A DNA stretch of 64,000 nucleotides, taken from contig CAZTPJ010000002.1 of assembly GCA_964614515.1 (NCBI GenBank), positions 1 to 64,000 of the forward strand, written 5' to 3'. Shown piece after piece: positions 26,783 through 34,650 of this stretch. Position 1 is the first letter of the stretch. Every line of letters begins with the position of its first letter. Both the position numbers and the translations under genes were made by a program. This DNA is from CAZTPJ01 sp964614515 (GTDB taxonomy: Bacteria > Planctomycetota > Phycisphaerae > Phycisphaerales > UBA1924). The notes below the pieces were generated by a model. That model was given only the letters and a program-made list of their open reading frames with translations. It was not told the origin of the DNA and did no database searches.

Positions 26783-26917
26783 AAAGAGCCGATCGCGCGA
26801 GCGATCGATTTTCCCTCGGTGACTGTGCAAATGAGCAACGCCGATCACAGTCGCGATCGGCGTTGGGAGTGTGCGTGCGCGATGAAGGCCGTCGATCGCT
26901 TGCGCGATCGGCTCTTT
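26783..26917. repeat. Large imperfect inverted repeat with nested hairpin
   Basis: A 26-base arm at 26783-26808 pairs with 26892-26917 with a single mismatch. Between the arms is an 11 bp perfect hairpin (CAACGCCGATC ... GATCGGCGTTG). The element fills the gap between the convergent 26779 and 26916 gene ends and includes two of the three dispersed AAAGAGCCGA copies in the window. It may end transcription from both sides. Confidence 0.7.
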
Positions 26918-27695
26918 ATGGACACCCCGCGTTGAAGGCGTTGCCGAAGCACAGGAAGTCGAAGATATCACAGACGCCCGGACCGGTTGTGGTGTCGCAG
27001 TCACAGGCATACGGGTCGTTTGCGGCGAAACGATTGCCAAAGCACAGGAAGTCGAAGATGTCGAGAACTCCAGGGCCGGTTGACGTGTCGCAGTCCGGGT
27101 AGCACGGCTCCTCACCCTCAAAGCGAACATCGTCGATTGAGAAGTTGAATGGTCCAAAGTTGACATTGTCGGAGCGGGAGAACACCTTGACCATGGTGAT
27201 GAGTTCCGGTCGTTCAAGGCCGGCAAAGCCCTCCAGGCCAAACGCCCCAAGTGCAGTGCCCCGCTTGGTCAGCGATTCAAGCAGTGTGCCGCCGTTGTAC
27301 ACCTCGATGGTGAACGTCGAACTGGAGGAGGTTCCAAACCACATTCCCACCTTGGTGACCGGCACGGTGAAGTGGATTTCGACAGGCGGCGAACCCGGCA
27401 CACCCCCACCGCCCTGGAAGTTGAAGCACACATTCGGGTCTGATTGGGTCGCAAAGAGCGCCGCGAGATTCGCGTTCGCGCGAGATTCGAAACTCGGATT
27501 CCTGAACTCGGCACCGAGGCCGAGTTACTGTGTGTTGACCAGATCGCCAGTCTGGATGGTCTGGCCACCCACGAGGTCGTCAAAGTCGATCAGCGTCGCG
27601 GCGGGCGTGAACGCGCCCGGGCCGATTTCCGGACGAGCGATGGCCGTGCCGGTGATGAGCGTCACGATGGTGATTGCGGATGCTGTGCGGAACAT
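26916..27695 (-). pseudogene. Tailed secreted protein gene interrupted by an in-frame TAA
   Basis: Start at 27695 behind a strong GGAGGAGG with a signal peptide (MFRTASAITIVTLITGTAIA). The frame reads D-F-D-D-L-V-G-G-Q-T-I-Q-T-G-D-L-V-N-T-Q, then TAA at 27525-27527, then continues in the same frame with L-G-L-G-A-E-F-R-N through a beta-sandwich domain to a normal dockerin-like tail ending GCP. In related lectin-like sandwich proteins the segment reads N-x-Q-Y-x-x-x-G-V-x-F, so the stop sits where a Tyr codon (TAC/TAT) is expected: one base change. It is a recent pseudogene, a read-through gene or a sequence error. Without the stop the product would be 259 residues. Confidence 0.8.
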
Positions 27696-27778
27696 GAAAA
27701 CCTCCTCCAAAGTCGTGAGTATCAGATGTCGATGCGGGGCGCAGCGTGCAGTTGCCGCAACCAGAAGCCGCCGTCGCC

Positions 27779-27807
27779 AGCATACAAAGAAGTCACAACC
27801 GTGTCAA
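27779..27807 (-). promoter_or_regulatory. Near-consensus promoter for the interrupted tailed gene
   Basis: Minus strand TTGACA (27807-27802), 17 bp, TATGCT (27784-27779), about 85 bases before the ATG at 27695. It is among the best promoter matches in the window and remains intact despite the nonsense codon downstream. Confidence 0.6.
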
Positions 27808-27835
27808 GCCCGCCCGGCAGGCACTCAGCCGCAGT

Positions 27836-28717
27836 TCACCGGATCTGAACCACCCCCGCAAGCACCAGCCCCCCCAGAACCGCGCACAGCGCCAGCCGAT
27901 ACCACCCAAACGGAGCCAGGCCGTGGTGCGTCAAAAACGCGACGAGCCACTTGACGGCCACGGCCGCGGCGACCGTGGCGACGATGATGCCCACGAGGAT
28001 GGGCATCCAGCCAAAGACCTCGAACATATTGGGTCTGGAGGTATCGGAGAGGTTCCTCGTGAGTTTGTAGACGCACGCACCGCCGAGTGTCGGCAGGCCC
28101 AGGAGGAAGGAGAACTCCGCGGCATCCTTTGGCTTGAGGCCGACGATCACACCGGCCGTTATGGTCATCATGGATCGGCTCGTGCCCGGCCACATGGCGA
28201 CGCACTGAAAGAGGCCGATGAGCAGGGCCTTGGCGGGCGTGAGCGAAACGAGGCCGTCGGTGTCGGGGGGGGGCGTGGCAGCGTCGCGCTTCACGCGCCA
28301 GCGGTCGAGGAGGATCATGTACACGCCGCCGAGCGCGAGCGCTGCAAGGACCGGGCCGGTGTGGAAGAGGTAGTGCGAGATGAGTTCGTCGAGCATCACG
28401 CCGATGATCGCGGCCGGAAGGAACGCGACGGCGAGATTGATGGCCAGCCGAAGGCCGACCGCATCGCCCGATCCGAGCTTTACCAGCCCCGCGACACCAC
28501 GGATCATCTGCAACACGCGAACGCGATACAGACCAAGCACCGCAAGGATCGCCCCCCCCTGAATCACGATGTTGAAGGCATCCACGGCCGGCTTCAACGC
28601 GGGATCATCAAGACCCATCAGCGACGCGGCGAGAATGAGGTGGCCCGTGGAACTGACCGGCAAATATTCGGTGATCCCTTCAACGAGTCCAAGGATGGCG
28701 GCCTGCCAGATCTGCAC
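27836..28717 (-). CDS. uppP: Undecaprenyl-diphosphatase
   Basis: 293 residues from a GTG at 28717 preceded by GGAG; the frame runs further upstream but passes through the tRNA gene and is not coding there. The family motif E-G-I-T-E-Y-L-P-V-S-S-T-G-H lies at residues 13-26 and the second motif P-G-T-S-R-S-M-M-T about 160 residues later, within about eight transmembrane helices. It dephosphorylates undecaprenyl diphosphate to recycle the lipid carrier for peptidoglycan and other polymers; also known as BacA. Slightly longer than usual owing to a Pro/Asp loop after helix four. Confidence 0.94.
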   Translation of the reverse strand: MQIWQAAILGLVEGITEYLPVSSTGHLILAASLMGLDDPALKPAVDAFNIVIQGGAILAVLGLYRVRVLQMIRGVAGLVKLGSGDAVGLRLAINLAVAFLPAAIIGVMLDELISHYLFHTGPVLAALALGGVYMILLDRWRVKRDAATPPPDTDGLVSLTPAKALLIGLFQCVAMWPGTSRSMMTITAGVIVGLKPKDAAEFSFLLGLPTLGGACVYKLTRNLSDTSRPNMFEVFGWMPILVGIIVATVAAAVAVKWLVAFLTHHGLAPFGWYRLALCAVLGGLVLAGVVQIR

Positions 28718-28842
28718 TAGGAGAGTCTCCGACGGTCGGGTTCGTGGAGCCGTGTATCGGTTGGATGGGGATGGGACTGCGGTTTCGCAAGGCCTCGGTT
28801 CACGAATCATGGCCACGCAAAGCCGTGGCACACGGGCCGGAA

Positions 28843-28914
28843 AGCCGCCTGCAGGATTTGAACCTGCGACCTGCGCTTTACAAAAGCGCTGCTCTACCAC
28901 TGAGCTAAGGCGGC
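28843..28914 (-). tRNA. trnT: tRNA-Thr (anticodon TGT)
   Basis: 72 nt cloverleaf on the minus strand. Acceptor stem GCCGCCT/AGGCGGC, D-arm AGCTCAGTGGTAGAGC, anticodon stem GCGCT/AGCGC with loop TTTGTAA (anticodon TGT), T-arm GCAGG-TTCAAAT-CCTGC. CCA is not encoded. It reads ACA/ACG threonine codons. Lies 126 bp upstream of uppP in the same orientation. Confidence 0.95.
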
Positions 28915-28980
28915 AACGGGAGATGATATGCAGGGAACACGCCGAGTCGTGGATTTGGACGCCGTGAACTCGGGGGTGGA

Positions 28981-29105
28981 CCGCTCACTCCGTGAGCGGT
29001 TTGTCGGTGGGCGCGGGCGAGGTCGTCCGCCCTCCGGGCGGGGAGGATTTAGGGGCCGTGACCGGAGGCTGAAGCCTCCGGCAACGATCGCGCGCCCTTC
29101 GGGCG
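28981..29105. repeat. Cluster of four short hairpins
   Basis: Four perfect palindromic hairpins in 125 bp: CCGCTCAC-tcc-GTGAGCGG (28981-28999), CCGCCC-tcc-GGGCGG (29027-29041), CCGGAGGC-tgaa-GCCTCCGG (29062-29081), CGCCC-ttc-GGGCG (29093-29105). Three have 3-base loops. They lie between the tRNA gene and the end of the ApbE-DUF1080 gene and resemble REP-type intergenic palindromes. Confidence 0.6.
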
Positions 29106-29127
29106 AAGAGATTGGCGGTATCGCGAA

Positions 29128-30822
29128 TCAAGGCAGCGGTTTGATGAGGATGTTGGTGAACCACAGGGGCGTGCCGTGGGCCTGGAGTTCAATGGGGCCA
29201 CGGGGGGGGAGGGGTTCGTTGCGGCTCCAGTAGTTTTCCAGCGGGACATCATCGACGACGAGGATGTCGTTGAGGCGGACCGTCACCCGGTCACCGCGCA
29301 TGATGATGTGAAACCGGTTCCACTCGCCGACGGGCGCATCGGCGAACGCGAGCGGCTGCGAAGGGTGCTTCGTGTTGTTGTACAGACCGCCAGAGGCAGC
29401 CGGATTGTCCCAGATCTGCACCTGCGGCACGCCGCGAAGATACACGCCCGAGTCACCATCCTTGCCGACCTTCCAGTCGATGAGGAGTTCGAAGTTCTCG
29501 TACTCGGCGATGGTGCGAAGGCTCGGCCCGCCGCCGTCGAAGTGCAGGACGCCCTGTTCGATGCGCCAATGCCTGCGGGCGGCTTCATCGGCGGCGCCCT
29601 GCGCCTGTGTGCGTTCATCAGATGTCATGCGTGCAATATCAGGCGGATCGGCGGCGACGGCCTGCCAGCCGGTCAGCGATGAATCGGCAAGCAGCGGAAC
29701 GAAACCCGGCGGGACTGGTGAGGTGGCGGGCGCGATGGCCGTGGAGGTTGGAAAGTCGTTTGACTGGTGGATGACAAGCCCGTGGGCCGTTCGCTCGATG
29801 ATGCGTACGAGCGCGTCAGGAAACTGGGCGGACACAGTGCCAAGGCCATGCTCACCGCCGTGAACGCACAGGGCCGTGCCGAGAGCATCGGCGACGCCGG
29901 GCGTGGGATGAATCACTGTGGCCGAGACGCGGCGCGTCAGCCCGAGGCCCGTTCGAGGATCGAGAATGTGTGAGTAGCGTTGATCGCCGATGTCCACATA
30001 TTGCCCGGTGTCGCCAGATGTGGCGATGCAGGTGTTGGCGAGGAAGATGAAACTCACCGATCCATCCACGGCCGCCACGGGCCGTGGATAGACGCCTTCG
30101 ATCGCGATTTTCCACCCCGGTACTCCCGGCGGCGGATCGCCCACGGCGATGTCGCCGCCGATGGCGATGAGCGTCCGCGTGAAGCCCATCTCGCGGAGCA
30201 TGTCGCGAACATGCCCGGCCGCGTAGCCCTTGCCGATGCCGCCGAAGTCGAGCGTCATGCCGGGGGGGATGCGGACGGTATAGTCGCCCGAGTAGGGAAT
30301 GGTCATTCCAATGCGCTGCCAACCTGTCCTGGCTCTTGCGGCTTCGAGAATCGCGGGGTCCGGAAGTTGCTTCGTGGTGCGTGATTCGCGCCACAACGCG
30401 ACGAGCGGGCCGACCGTGGGGTCGAACGCGCCATCGGTGAGTCGCGCGAGGTCGAGCGAGAGCGAAAGCACATCGGCCATATGCCGCGAGATTGGGATGG
30501 GCTGGCCGTCGGCTTCGCGTGCGCGGACGAGAAATTGCGAGAGTTCGCTCGTCGGCCTGTAGTCACTCATCACGTCTTCGAGAAGGGCGATGCGTTCAAA
30601 TGCCGCGGCCGCCGCGGGTTCGGCCGTGTCACGCGATTCGGCGTAGATCACTACGCGGGCGCGCGTGCCCATCGCCAGGCGCGTGAAGTCGTGACGCGAG
30701 AGTTCCGGCTCATCGCATGGCCGTGCAAGGCCATGGCATACGAACAGGCCATGGCTCACCATCACGCACACGCAGAACACGAGGCGCCAGCGAGTGAAGT
30801 TCGTCCACATGATCGAGAACAT
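29128..30822 (-). CDS. Exported ApbE flavin transferase fused to DUF1080 domain
   Basis: 564 residues; start at 30822 gives a hydrophobic export segment (W-R-L-V-F-C-V-C-V-M-V-S-H-G-L-F-V). Residues about 45-350 are ApbE (FAD:protein FMN transferase): M-G-T-R-A-R near the start, D-F-G-G-I-G-K-G-Y-A-A at 192-202, and S-H-I-L-D-P-R-T-G at 284-292, which holds the Mg/FAD-binding residues. Residues about 370-564 are DUF1080 (3-keto-disaccharide hydrolase/laminin-G-like): G-F-V-P-L-L, L-T-G-W near the start, G-D-S-G-V-Y-L-R-G, E-W-N-R-F-H-I. ApbE attaches FMN to Ser/Thr of partner proteins outside the cytoplasm; DUF1080 enzymes cleave 3-keto-glycosides. The fusion is unusual. Encoded 93 bp downstream of a Tat-exported Gfo/Idh gene. 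Confidence 0.85.
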   Translation of the reverse strand: MFSIMWTNFTRWRLVFCVCVMVSHGLFVCHGLARPCDEPELSRHDFTRLAMGTRARVVIYAESRDTAEPAAAAAFERIALLEDVMSDYRPTSELSQFLVRAREADGQPIPISRHMADVLSLSLDLARLTDGAFDPTVGPLVALWRESRTTKQLPDPAILEAARARTGWQRIGMTIPYSGDYTVRIPPGMTLDFGGIGKGYAAGHVRDMLREMGFTRTLIAIGGDIAVGDPPPGVPGWKIAIEGVYPRPVAAVDGSVSFIFLANTCIATSGDTGQYVDIGDQRYSHILDPRTGLGLTRRVSATVIHPTPGVADALGTALCVHGGEHGLGTVSAQFPDALVRIIERTAHGLVIHQSNDFPTSTAIAPATSPVPPGFVPLLADSSLTGWQAVAADPPDIARMTSDERTQAQGAADEAARRHWRIEQGVLHFDGGGPSLRTIAEYENFELLIDWKVGKDGDSGVYLRGVPQVQIWDNPAASGGLYNNTKHPSQPLAFADAPVGEWNRFHIIMRGDRVTVRLNDILVVDDVPLENYWSRNEPLPPRGPIELQAHGTPLWFTNILIKPLP

Positions 30823-30914
30823 GACGCGACTCTTGTTGGAGATCCCTGAACAACCAACATCGGCGGCTGACTCGCACAGGCGGGACGCCCGTGCCACCGG
30901 TTGCGCGGGGTTGA

Positions 30915-32282
30915 CTACGCCCCCACCGCCTGCTCACGAGACGCATCCCACAGCATCGCCTTGCCCGTGCGGTACGACTCCACGGCCATGCCCACCGCCA
31001 CCATCGTCGAACACCCGAGATGGATGTTGCAGTCCAGCGGCGCGCCCTTGCGAATCGCATCCAGCCAGTTTTCGACGAGCGAACGTCGCGGCGATGTCGG
31101 GAGCGAGAACGACGCCGATCCCGCCGAGGGACTTGGCACATCACGACCCTGATCGTTCTTGACCATTTCATGCTGGACATGATCGGCGTTGGCCTTGCGG
31201 AACTCGGGCCACCAGGCGCCCTGTTCTTCGACGCGCCAGCCTTCATTGCTGGCGGTCATCGTGCCGTGCAGGCCGCGAATGACATCGGGCACGCCAACAT
31301 CATTCACGGCGACACTGACGAGCAGGATGGTGTGTTCGGAGGGATAGTCCACGGTCATCAGGAACGTGTCGGGAATGTCGCGTCCATCCTTTTCGACGTA
31401 CATCCCGCCGGAGGCGGAGACGCGCCGCGGGTATTCGCCGCGCGGCCCAGTGATGGCCAACAGCAGCGGCGCGAGTTTGTGATAGAGCAGGTCCGTCGCG
31501 AGGCCGCCGTTGTACGCCCAATACTTGCGGAAGCGGAAGAAGTGGTCGGCGTTCCACGGAATCTTCGGCGCCAGACCGTGCTCCCAGCCCAGCCAGCGGT
31601 CCCAGTCGACGTAACCATCGCCCGTGCTCTGCGGACCGGCGTCGGGGTCGATGCGCCAGTTGAACTGCCCCTCGCGCGAGTTGCGGCAGTATGAACCCTG
31701 CGACCAGATGACTTTGCCGATGCGCCCACCCGCGATGGCCTGCTGCGCCTTGTGGAAGCGATCGTCCGCCGTGGCATTCGGCCCGACCTGAAGCACGCGA
31801 CCCGTACGTTCCACCGCGTCGCGACACTCGATGGCCTGCTGGATCGTCAGCGACAGCGGCTTTTCGCAGTAGACATCCTTGCCCGCGTCCATCGCCTCGA
31901 TGGCCATCTTGGTGTGCCAGTGATCCGGTGTGGCGATGACGACGGCATGGATGTCCTTGTCGTCGAGGATCTCGCGATAGTCCATCGTGCCGGCGTTCGC
32001 GGCCCCGCCGATCTTCGCGGCCGCGGAGTTCAGGCGACGCCGGTAGACATCGCAGACGCGGGTGACGGCGACTTCCTCGGCCGTGCCGATCCGCGTGAGA
32101 TAGTCAACGTGCCATCGCCCCTGCCCGCCGACGCCGATGACGCCGACATTGAGTCGGTTGTTGGCCCCGAGAATGCGGCCCCAACTGGCGGCGGGGAGAC
32201 TCGCGGCGAAGGTCGCGGCCGCGGCGGTCTTGAGAAACGTCCGACGAGGAAAAGCAACCGTTGCTGATGTTCGCCCGTTCAT
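30915..32282 (-). CDS. Tat-exported Gfo/Idh/MocA oxidoreductase
   Basis: 455 residues starting at 32282 behind GGGAGG. Twin-arginine signal R13-R14-T-F-L-K followed by an Ala-rich hydrophobic stretch. Rossmann motif G-V-I-G-V-G-G-Q-G at 47-55, then E140-K-P-L-S, the conserved catalytic-region motif of the family, and the long C-terminal domain typical of planctomycete members. Exported already folded with NAD(P) bound, it probably oxidises a sugar or glycoside in the periplasm (glycosyl hydrolysis by a GH109-like mechanism is also possible). Divergent from the permease-isomerase-dehydrogenase operon and upstream of the ApbE-DUF1080 gene. Confidence 0.88.
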   Translation of the reverse strand: MNGRTSATVAFPRRTFLKTAAAATFAASLPAASWGRILGANNRLNVGVIGVGGQGRWHVDYLTRIGTAEEVAVTRVCDVYRRRLNSAAAKIGGAANAGTMDYREILDDKDIHAVVIATPDHWHTKMAIEAMDAGKDVYCEKPLSLTIQQAIECRDAVERTGRVLQVGPNATADDRFHKAQQAIAGGRIGKVIWSQGSYCRNSREGQFNWRIDPDAGPQSTGDGYVDWDRWLGWEHGLAPKIPWNADHFFRFRKYWAYNGGLATDLLYHKLAPLLLAITGPRGEYPRRVSASGGMYVEKDGRDIPDTFLMTVDYPSEHTILLVSVAVNDVGVPDVIRGLHGTMTASNEGWRVEEQGAWWPEFRKANADHVQHEMVKNDQGRDVPSPSAGSASFSLPTSPRRSLVENWLDAIRKGAPLDCNIHLGCSTMVAVGMAVESYRTGKAMLWDASREQAVGA

Positions 32283-32452
32283 GGTGAATCCTCCCAATGC
32301 GTCCATCATCGCCGAAGTCGGGTTGGAAGGCAAGCGGCTTGGGGAAGTGCCCGGGGCGGGCGGCCCGAAAGCGAGAAGCGGGTTGACCCCGGGCGGGCGG
32401 GCGGCTCGGGAAACTGGTACACTGCCTGCCTTGTCCTCGCGGAGGTTCCTGC

Positions 32453-33802
32453 ATGTCTTCGACGACGCTTCGGCTGTGCCTGATGATGTTCCTCCAGTTC
32501 TTCATCTGGGGGGCGTGGTATGTCACGGTGGGCAACTACATGGGTGCCCACGGGATGGGCAAAGCGATTTTCTGGGCGTACACGGTCGGGCCGATCGCCG
32601 CGATCATCAGCCCGTTCTTCCTGGGTCTCGTGGCGGACCGGTTTTTCGCGACGGAGCGGGTTCTGGCGGTGATGCACATTCTTGGCGGGGTGTTCCTGAT
32701 GGCGGCGCCGCAGTTCACGCCGGAAGCGGGGGGTTCGCACTGGCCGTTCACCGTGATGCTGCTGCTGCACATGCTCTGCTACATGCCGACGCTGGGCCTG
32801 ACGAACACGCTGGCGTTTCACAACCTCAAGAGCCAGGAGAAGGAGTTTCCGATCGTTCGGGTGTTCGGGACGATCGGATGGATCGTGGCGAACATCGTGG
32901 TGAGCAAGGGCCTGGGGGCGGATGAGGGCATCGAGCAGTTCTATGTGGCGGGTGGGGCGGGGATCGCCCTTGGGTTGTTCAGTCTGGCATTGCCGCATAC
33001 GCCCGCGCCGGATCGCGGGAAGCCGTTCCGCGCACGCGACACGCTCGGGCTTGACTCCTTGGTTCTGCTGAAGGATCGGTCGTTCCTGGTGTTCGTGGTG
33101 AGTTCGTTCCTGATCTGCATTCCGCTGGCGGCGTATTACAACTACGCGGCGGTGTTCGCGAACGCGGCGGGGTTCCGCAATCCCGCCTTCAGCATGTCCT
33201 TTGGCCAGATGGCCGAGATCGTCTTCATGCTCATCATGCCGCTGTTCTTCGTGCGACTCGGCGTGAAGTGGATGCTGGTGCTGGGCATGTTGGCGTGGGT
33301 CGTGCGCTATGGGCTGTTCTCGGGCGCGGCCGCGGATGGCGTGACGTGGATGATCATGGGCGGCATCCTGCTGCACGGGATCTGCTATGACTTCTTCTTC
33401 GTCACCGGTTTCATCTATGTGGACAAGAAGGCCAGTGCGAAGATTCGCGGACAGGCGCAGGGCTTCCTCGTCCTCATCACCCAGGGCCTGGGCATGTTGA
33501 TCGGGGCGCAACTCATCGGCCGGCTCGTCAACGCGAACACGGCCGAGAATCACGCCGAACTGCTCGACGCGGCCAATGCCCTCAAGGGTCAGGCGCAGGC
33601 CGCCACGGGCGCTGAGGCCGATGCGCTGTGGGCGCAATGGGAAACCGCGACACAGGCCCTCCTCACGGCGCGCGACTGGCAGACGATCTGGCTCGTGCCG
33701 TGCCTCATGGCCGCCGTAATCCTCGTCGCTTTCTTCGCGCTCTTCCGCGATGACGGGCGGAAGATTCGCACCACGGCCTCGGCCGACGGGGAGCAGGCGT
33801 GA
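32453..33802 (+). CDS. MFS transporter of the nucleoside:H+ symporter family
   Basis: 449 residues with about 12 hydrophobic helices. The N-terminal half carries NHS-family features seen in NupG/XapB: L-x-x-M-M-F-L-Q-F-F-I-W-G-A-W-Y near the start, G-P-I-A-A-I-I-S-P-F-F-L-G-L-V-A-D-R-F, and P-T-L-G-L-T-N-T-L-A-F. Planctomycete members are often beside sugar dehydrogenases, so the substrate may be a sugar or glycoside rather than a nucleoside. First gene of an operon whose three genes overlap by 4 bp each. Confidence 0.85.
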   Translation: MSSTTLRLCLMMFLQFFIWGAWYVTVGNYMGAHGMGKAIFWAYTVGPIAAIISPFFLGLVADRFFATERVLAVMHILGGVFLMAAPQFTPEAGGSHWPFTVMLLLHMLCYMPTLGLTNTLAFHNLKSQEKEFPIVRVFGTIGWIVANIVVSKGLGADEGIEQFYVAGGAGIALGLFSLALPHTPAPDRGKPFRARDTLGLDSLVLLKDRSFLVFVVSSFLICIPLAAYYNYAAVFANAAGFRNPAFSMSFGQMAEIVFMLIMPLFFVRLGVKWMLVLGMLAWVVRYGLFSGAAADGVTWMIMGGILLHGICYDFFFVTGFIYVDKKASAKIRGQAQGFLVLITQGLGMLIGAQLIGRLVNANTAENHAELLDAANALKGQAQAATGAEADALWAQWETATQALLTARDWQTIWLVPCLMAAVILVAFFALFRDDGRKIRTTASADGEQA

Positions 33803-34650
33803 GGCCGCACATCGGCGTGTGCTCATGGTCGCTACGGCCGGGGTCCGTGGCGGAACTGGTTGATGGGCTTCGCGCGGTTGGTGTGACGCGTGTGCAACTC
33901 GCGCTTGATCCGATTCGGCGCGGCGAGTGGACCGAACGTACCACGCGCGAGACGCTTGCCGCCGCGGGCATCACCATCGCCTCAGGCATGATGGGCATGA
34001 ATGGCGAGGACTATTCGACGCTCGAATCCATTCGACGCACGGGCGGAGTTCGCCCGGGCGAGACCTGGAACGCGAACGTGACGGCCGCGCGGGCGAACGC
34101 GGAGATCGCGGCGAGACTTGGCATTTCGCTGGTGACGTTTCACGCGGGGTTTCTTCCCGAAAATCCGCGTGACACGGAGCGCGAGGCGATGATGCTGCGG
34201 CTTTCGGAGATGTGCCGCGTGTTCGCGAATGCTGGGGTGCGCACGGCGTTTGAAACGGGGCAGGAATCGGCCGTGACGCTCAGCGGCGTGCTTGATGACC
34301 TCGTGGAGCGTGTGGGCTTGATCGCGCCCGGCGTGAACTTTGATCCGGCGAACATGATCCTGTACGCGATGGGCGATCCCGTGGAATCGCTTCGCACTCT
34401 TGCGCCGCGCGTACTCCAGATTCACATCAAGGACGCTGTTCCGACGCAGAAACGCGGAACGTGGGGACGCGAAGTCGTCGCGGGCACGGGCAACGTGGAC
34501 TGGCGGGCGTTCTTTGATGTGTATCGCACGGCCGGGCTGCGCTGTGACTGCGTGATCGAGCGTGAAGCGGGGCCGACGCGGATCGAGGACATCATCGCCG
34601 CACGGCGGCTGATCGAATCGCACTTCCCGCGCGAGGCTGGTGCATCGTGA
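33799..34650 (+). CDS. Sugar phosphate isomerase/epimerase-like TIM-barrel protein
   Basis: 283 residues from a GTG overlapping the permease stop (GTGA). AP-endonuclease-2/xylose-isomerase-like TIM barrel: I-G-V-C-S-W-S-L at the N-terminus, M-M-G-M-N-G-E-D-Y, F-E-T-G-Q-E on strand four, G-V-N-F-D-P-A-N-M-I-L-Y, and Q-I-H-I-K-D-A, which supply the metal-binding Glu/Asp/His positions. Members act as sugar or keto-sugar isomerases/epimerases, or 3-keto-glycoside lyases. Position between a permease and a Gfo/Idh dehydrogenase supports a role in catabolising the imported sugar. Confidence 0.83.
   Translation: MRPHIGVCSWSLRPGSVAELVDGLRAVGVTRVQLALDPIRRGEWTERTTRETLAAAGITIASGMMGMNGEDYSTLESIRRTGGVRPGETWNANVTAARANAEIAARLGISLVTFHAGFLPENPRDTEREAMMLRLSEMCRVFANAGVRTAFETGQESAVTLSGVLDDLVERVGLIAPGVNFDPANMILYAMGDPVESLRTLAPRVLQIHIKDAVPTQKRGTWGREVVAGTGNVDWRAFFDVYRTAGLRCDCVIEREAGPTRIEDIIAARRLIESHFPREAGAS

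Noticed and set aside
28718..28900. N-terminal extension of uppP
   Set aside because: It runs through the tRNA-Thr gene; the GTG at 28717 gives the normal uppP N-terminus.
32306..33826. 506-codon frame antisense to the MFS permease
   Set aside because: Low-complexity His/Arg-rich product with no fold features; a shadow of the permease gene.
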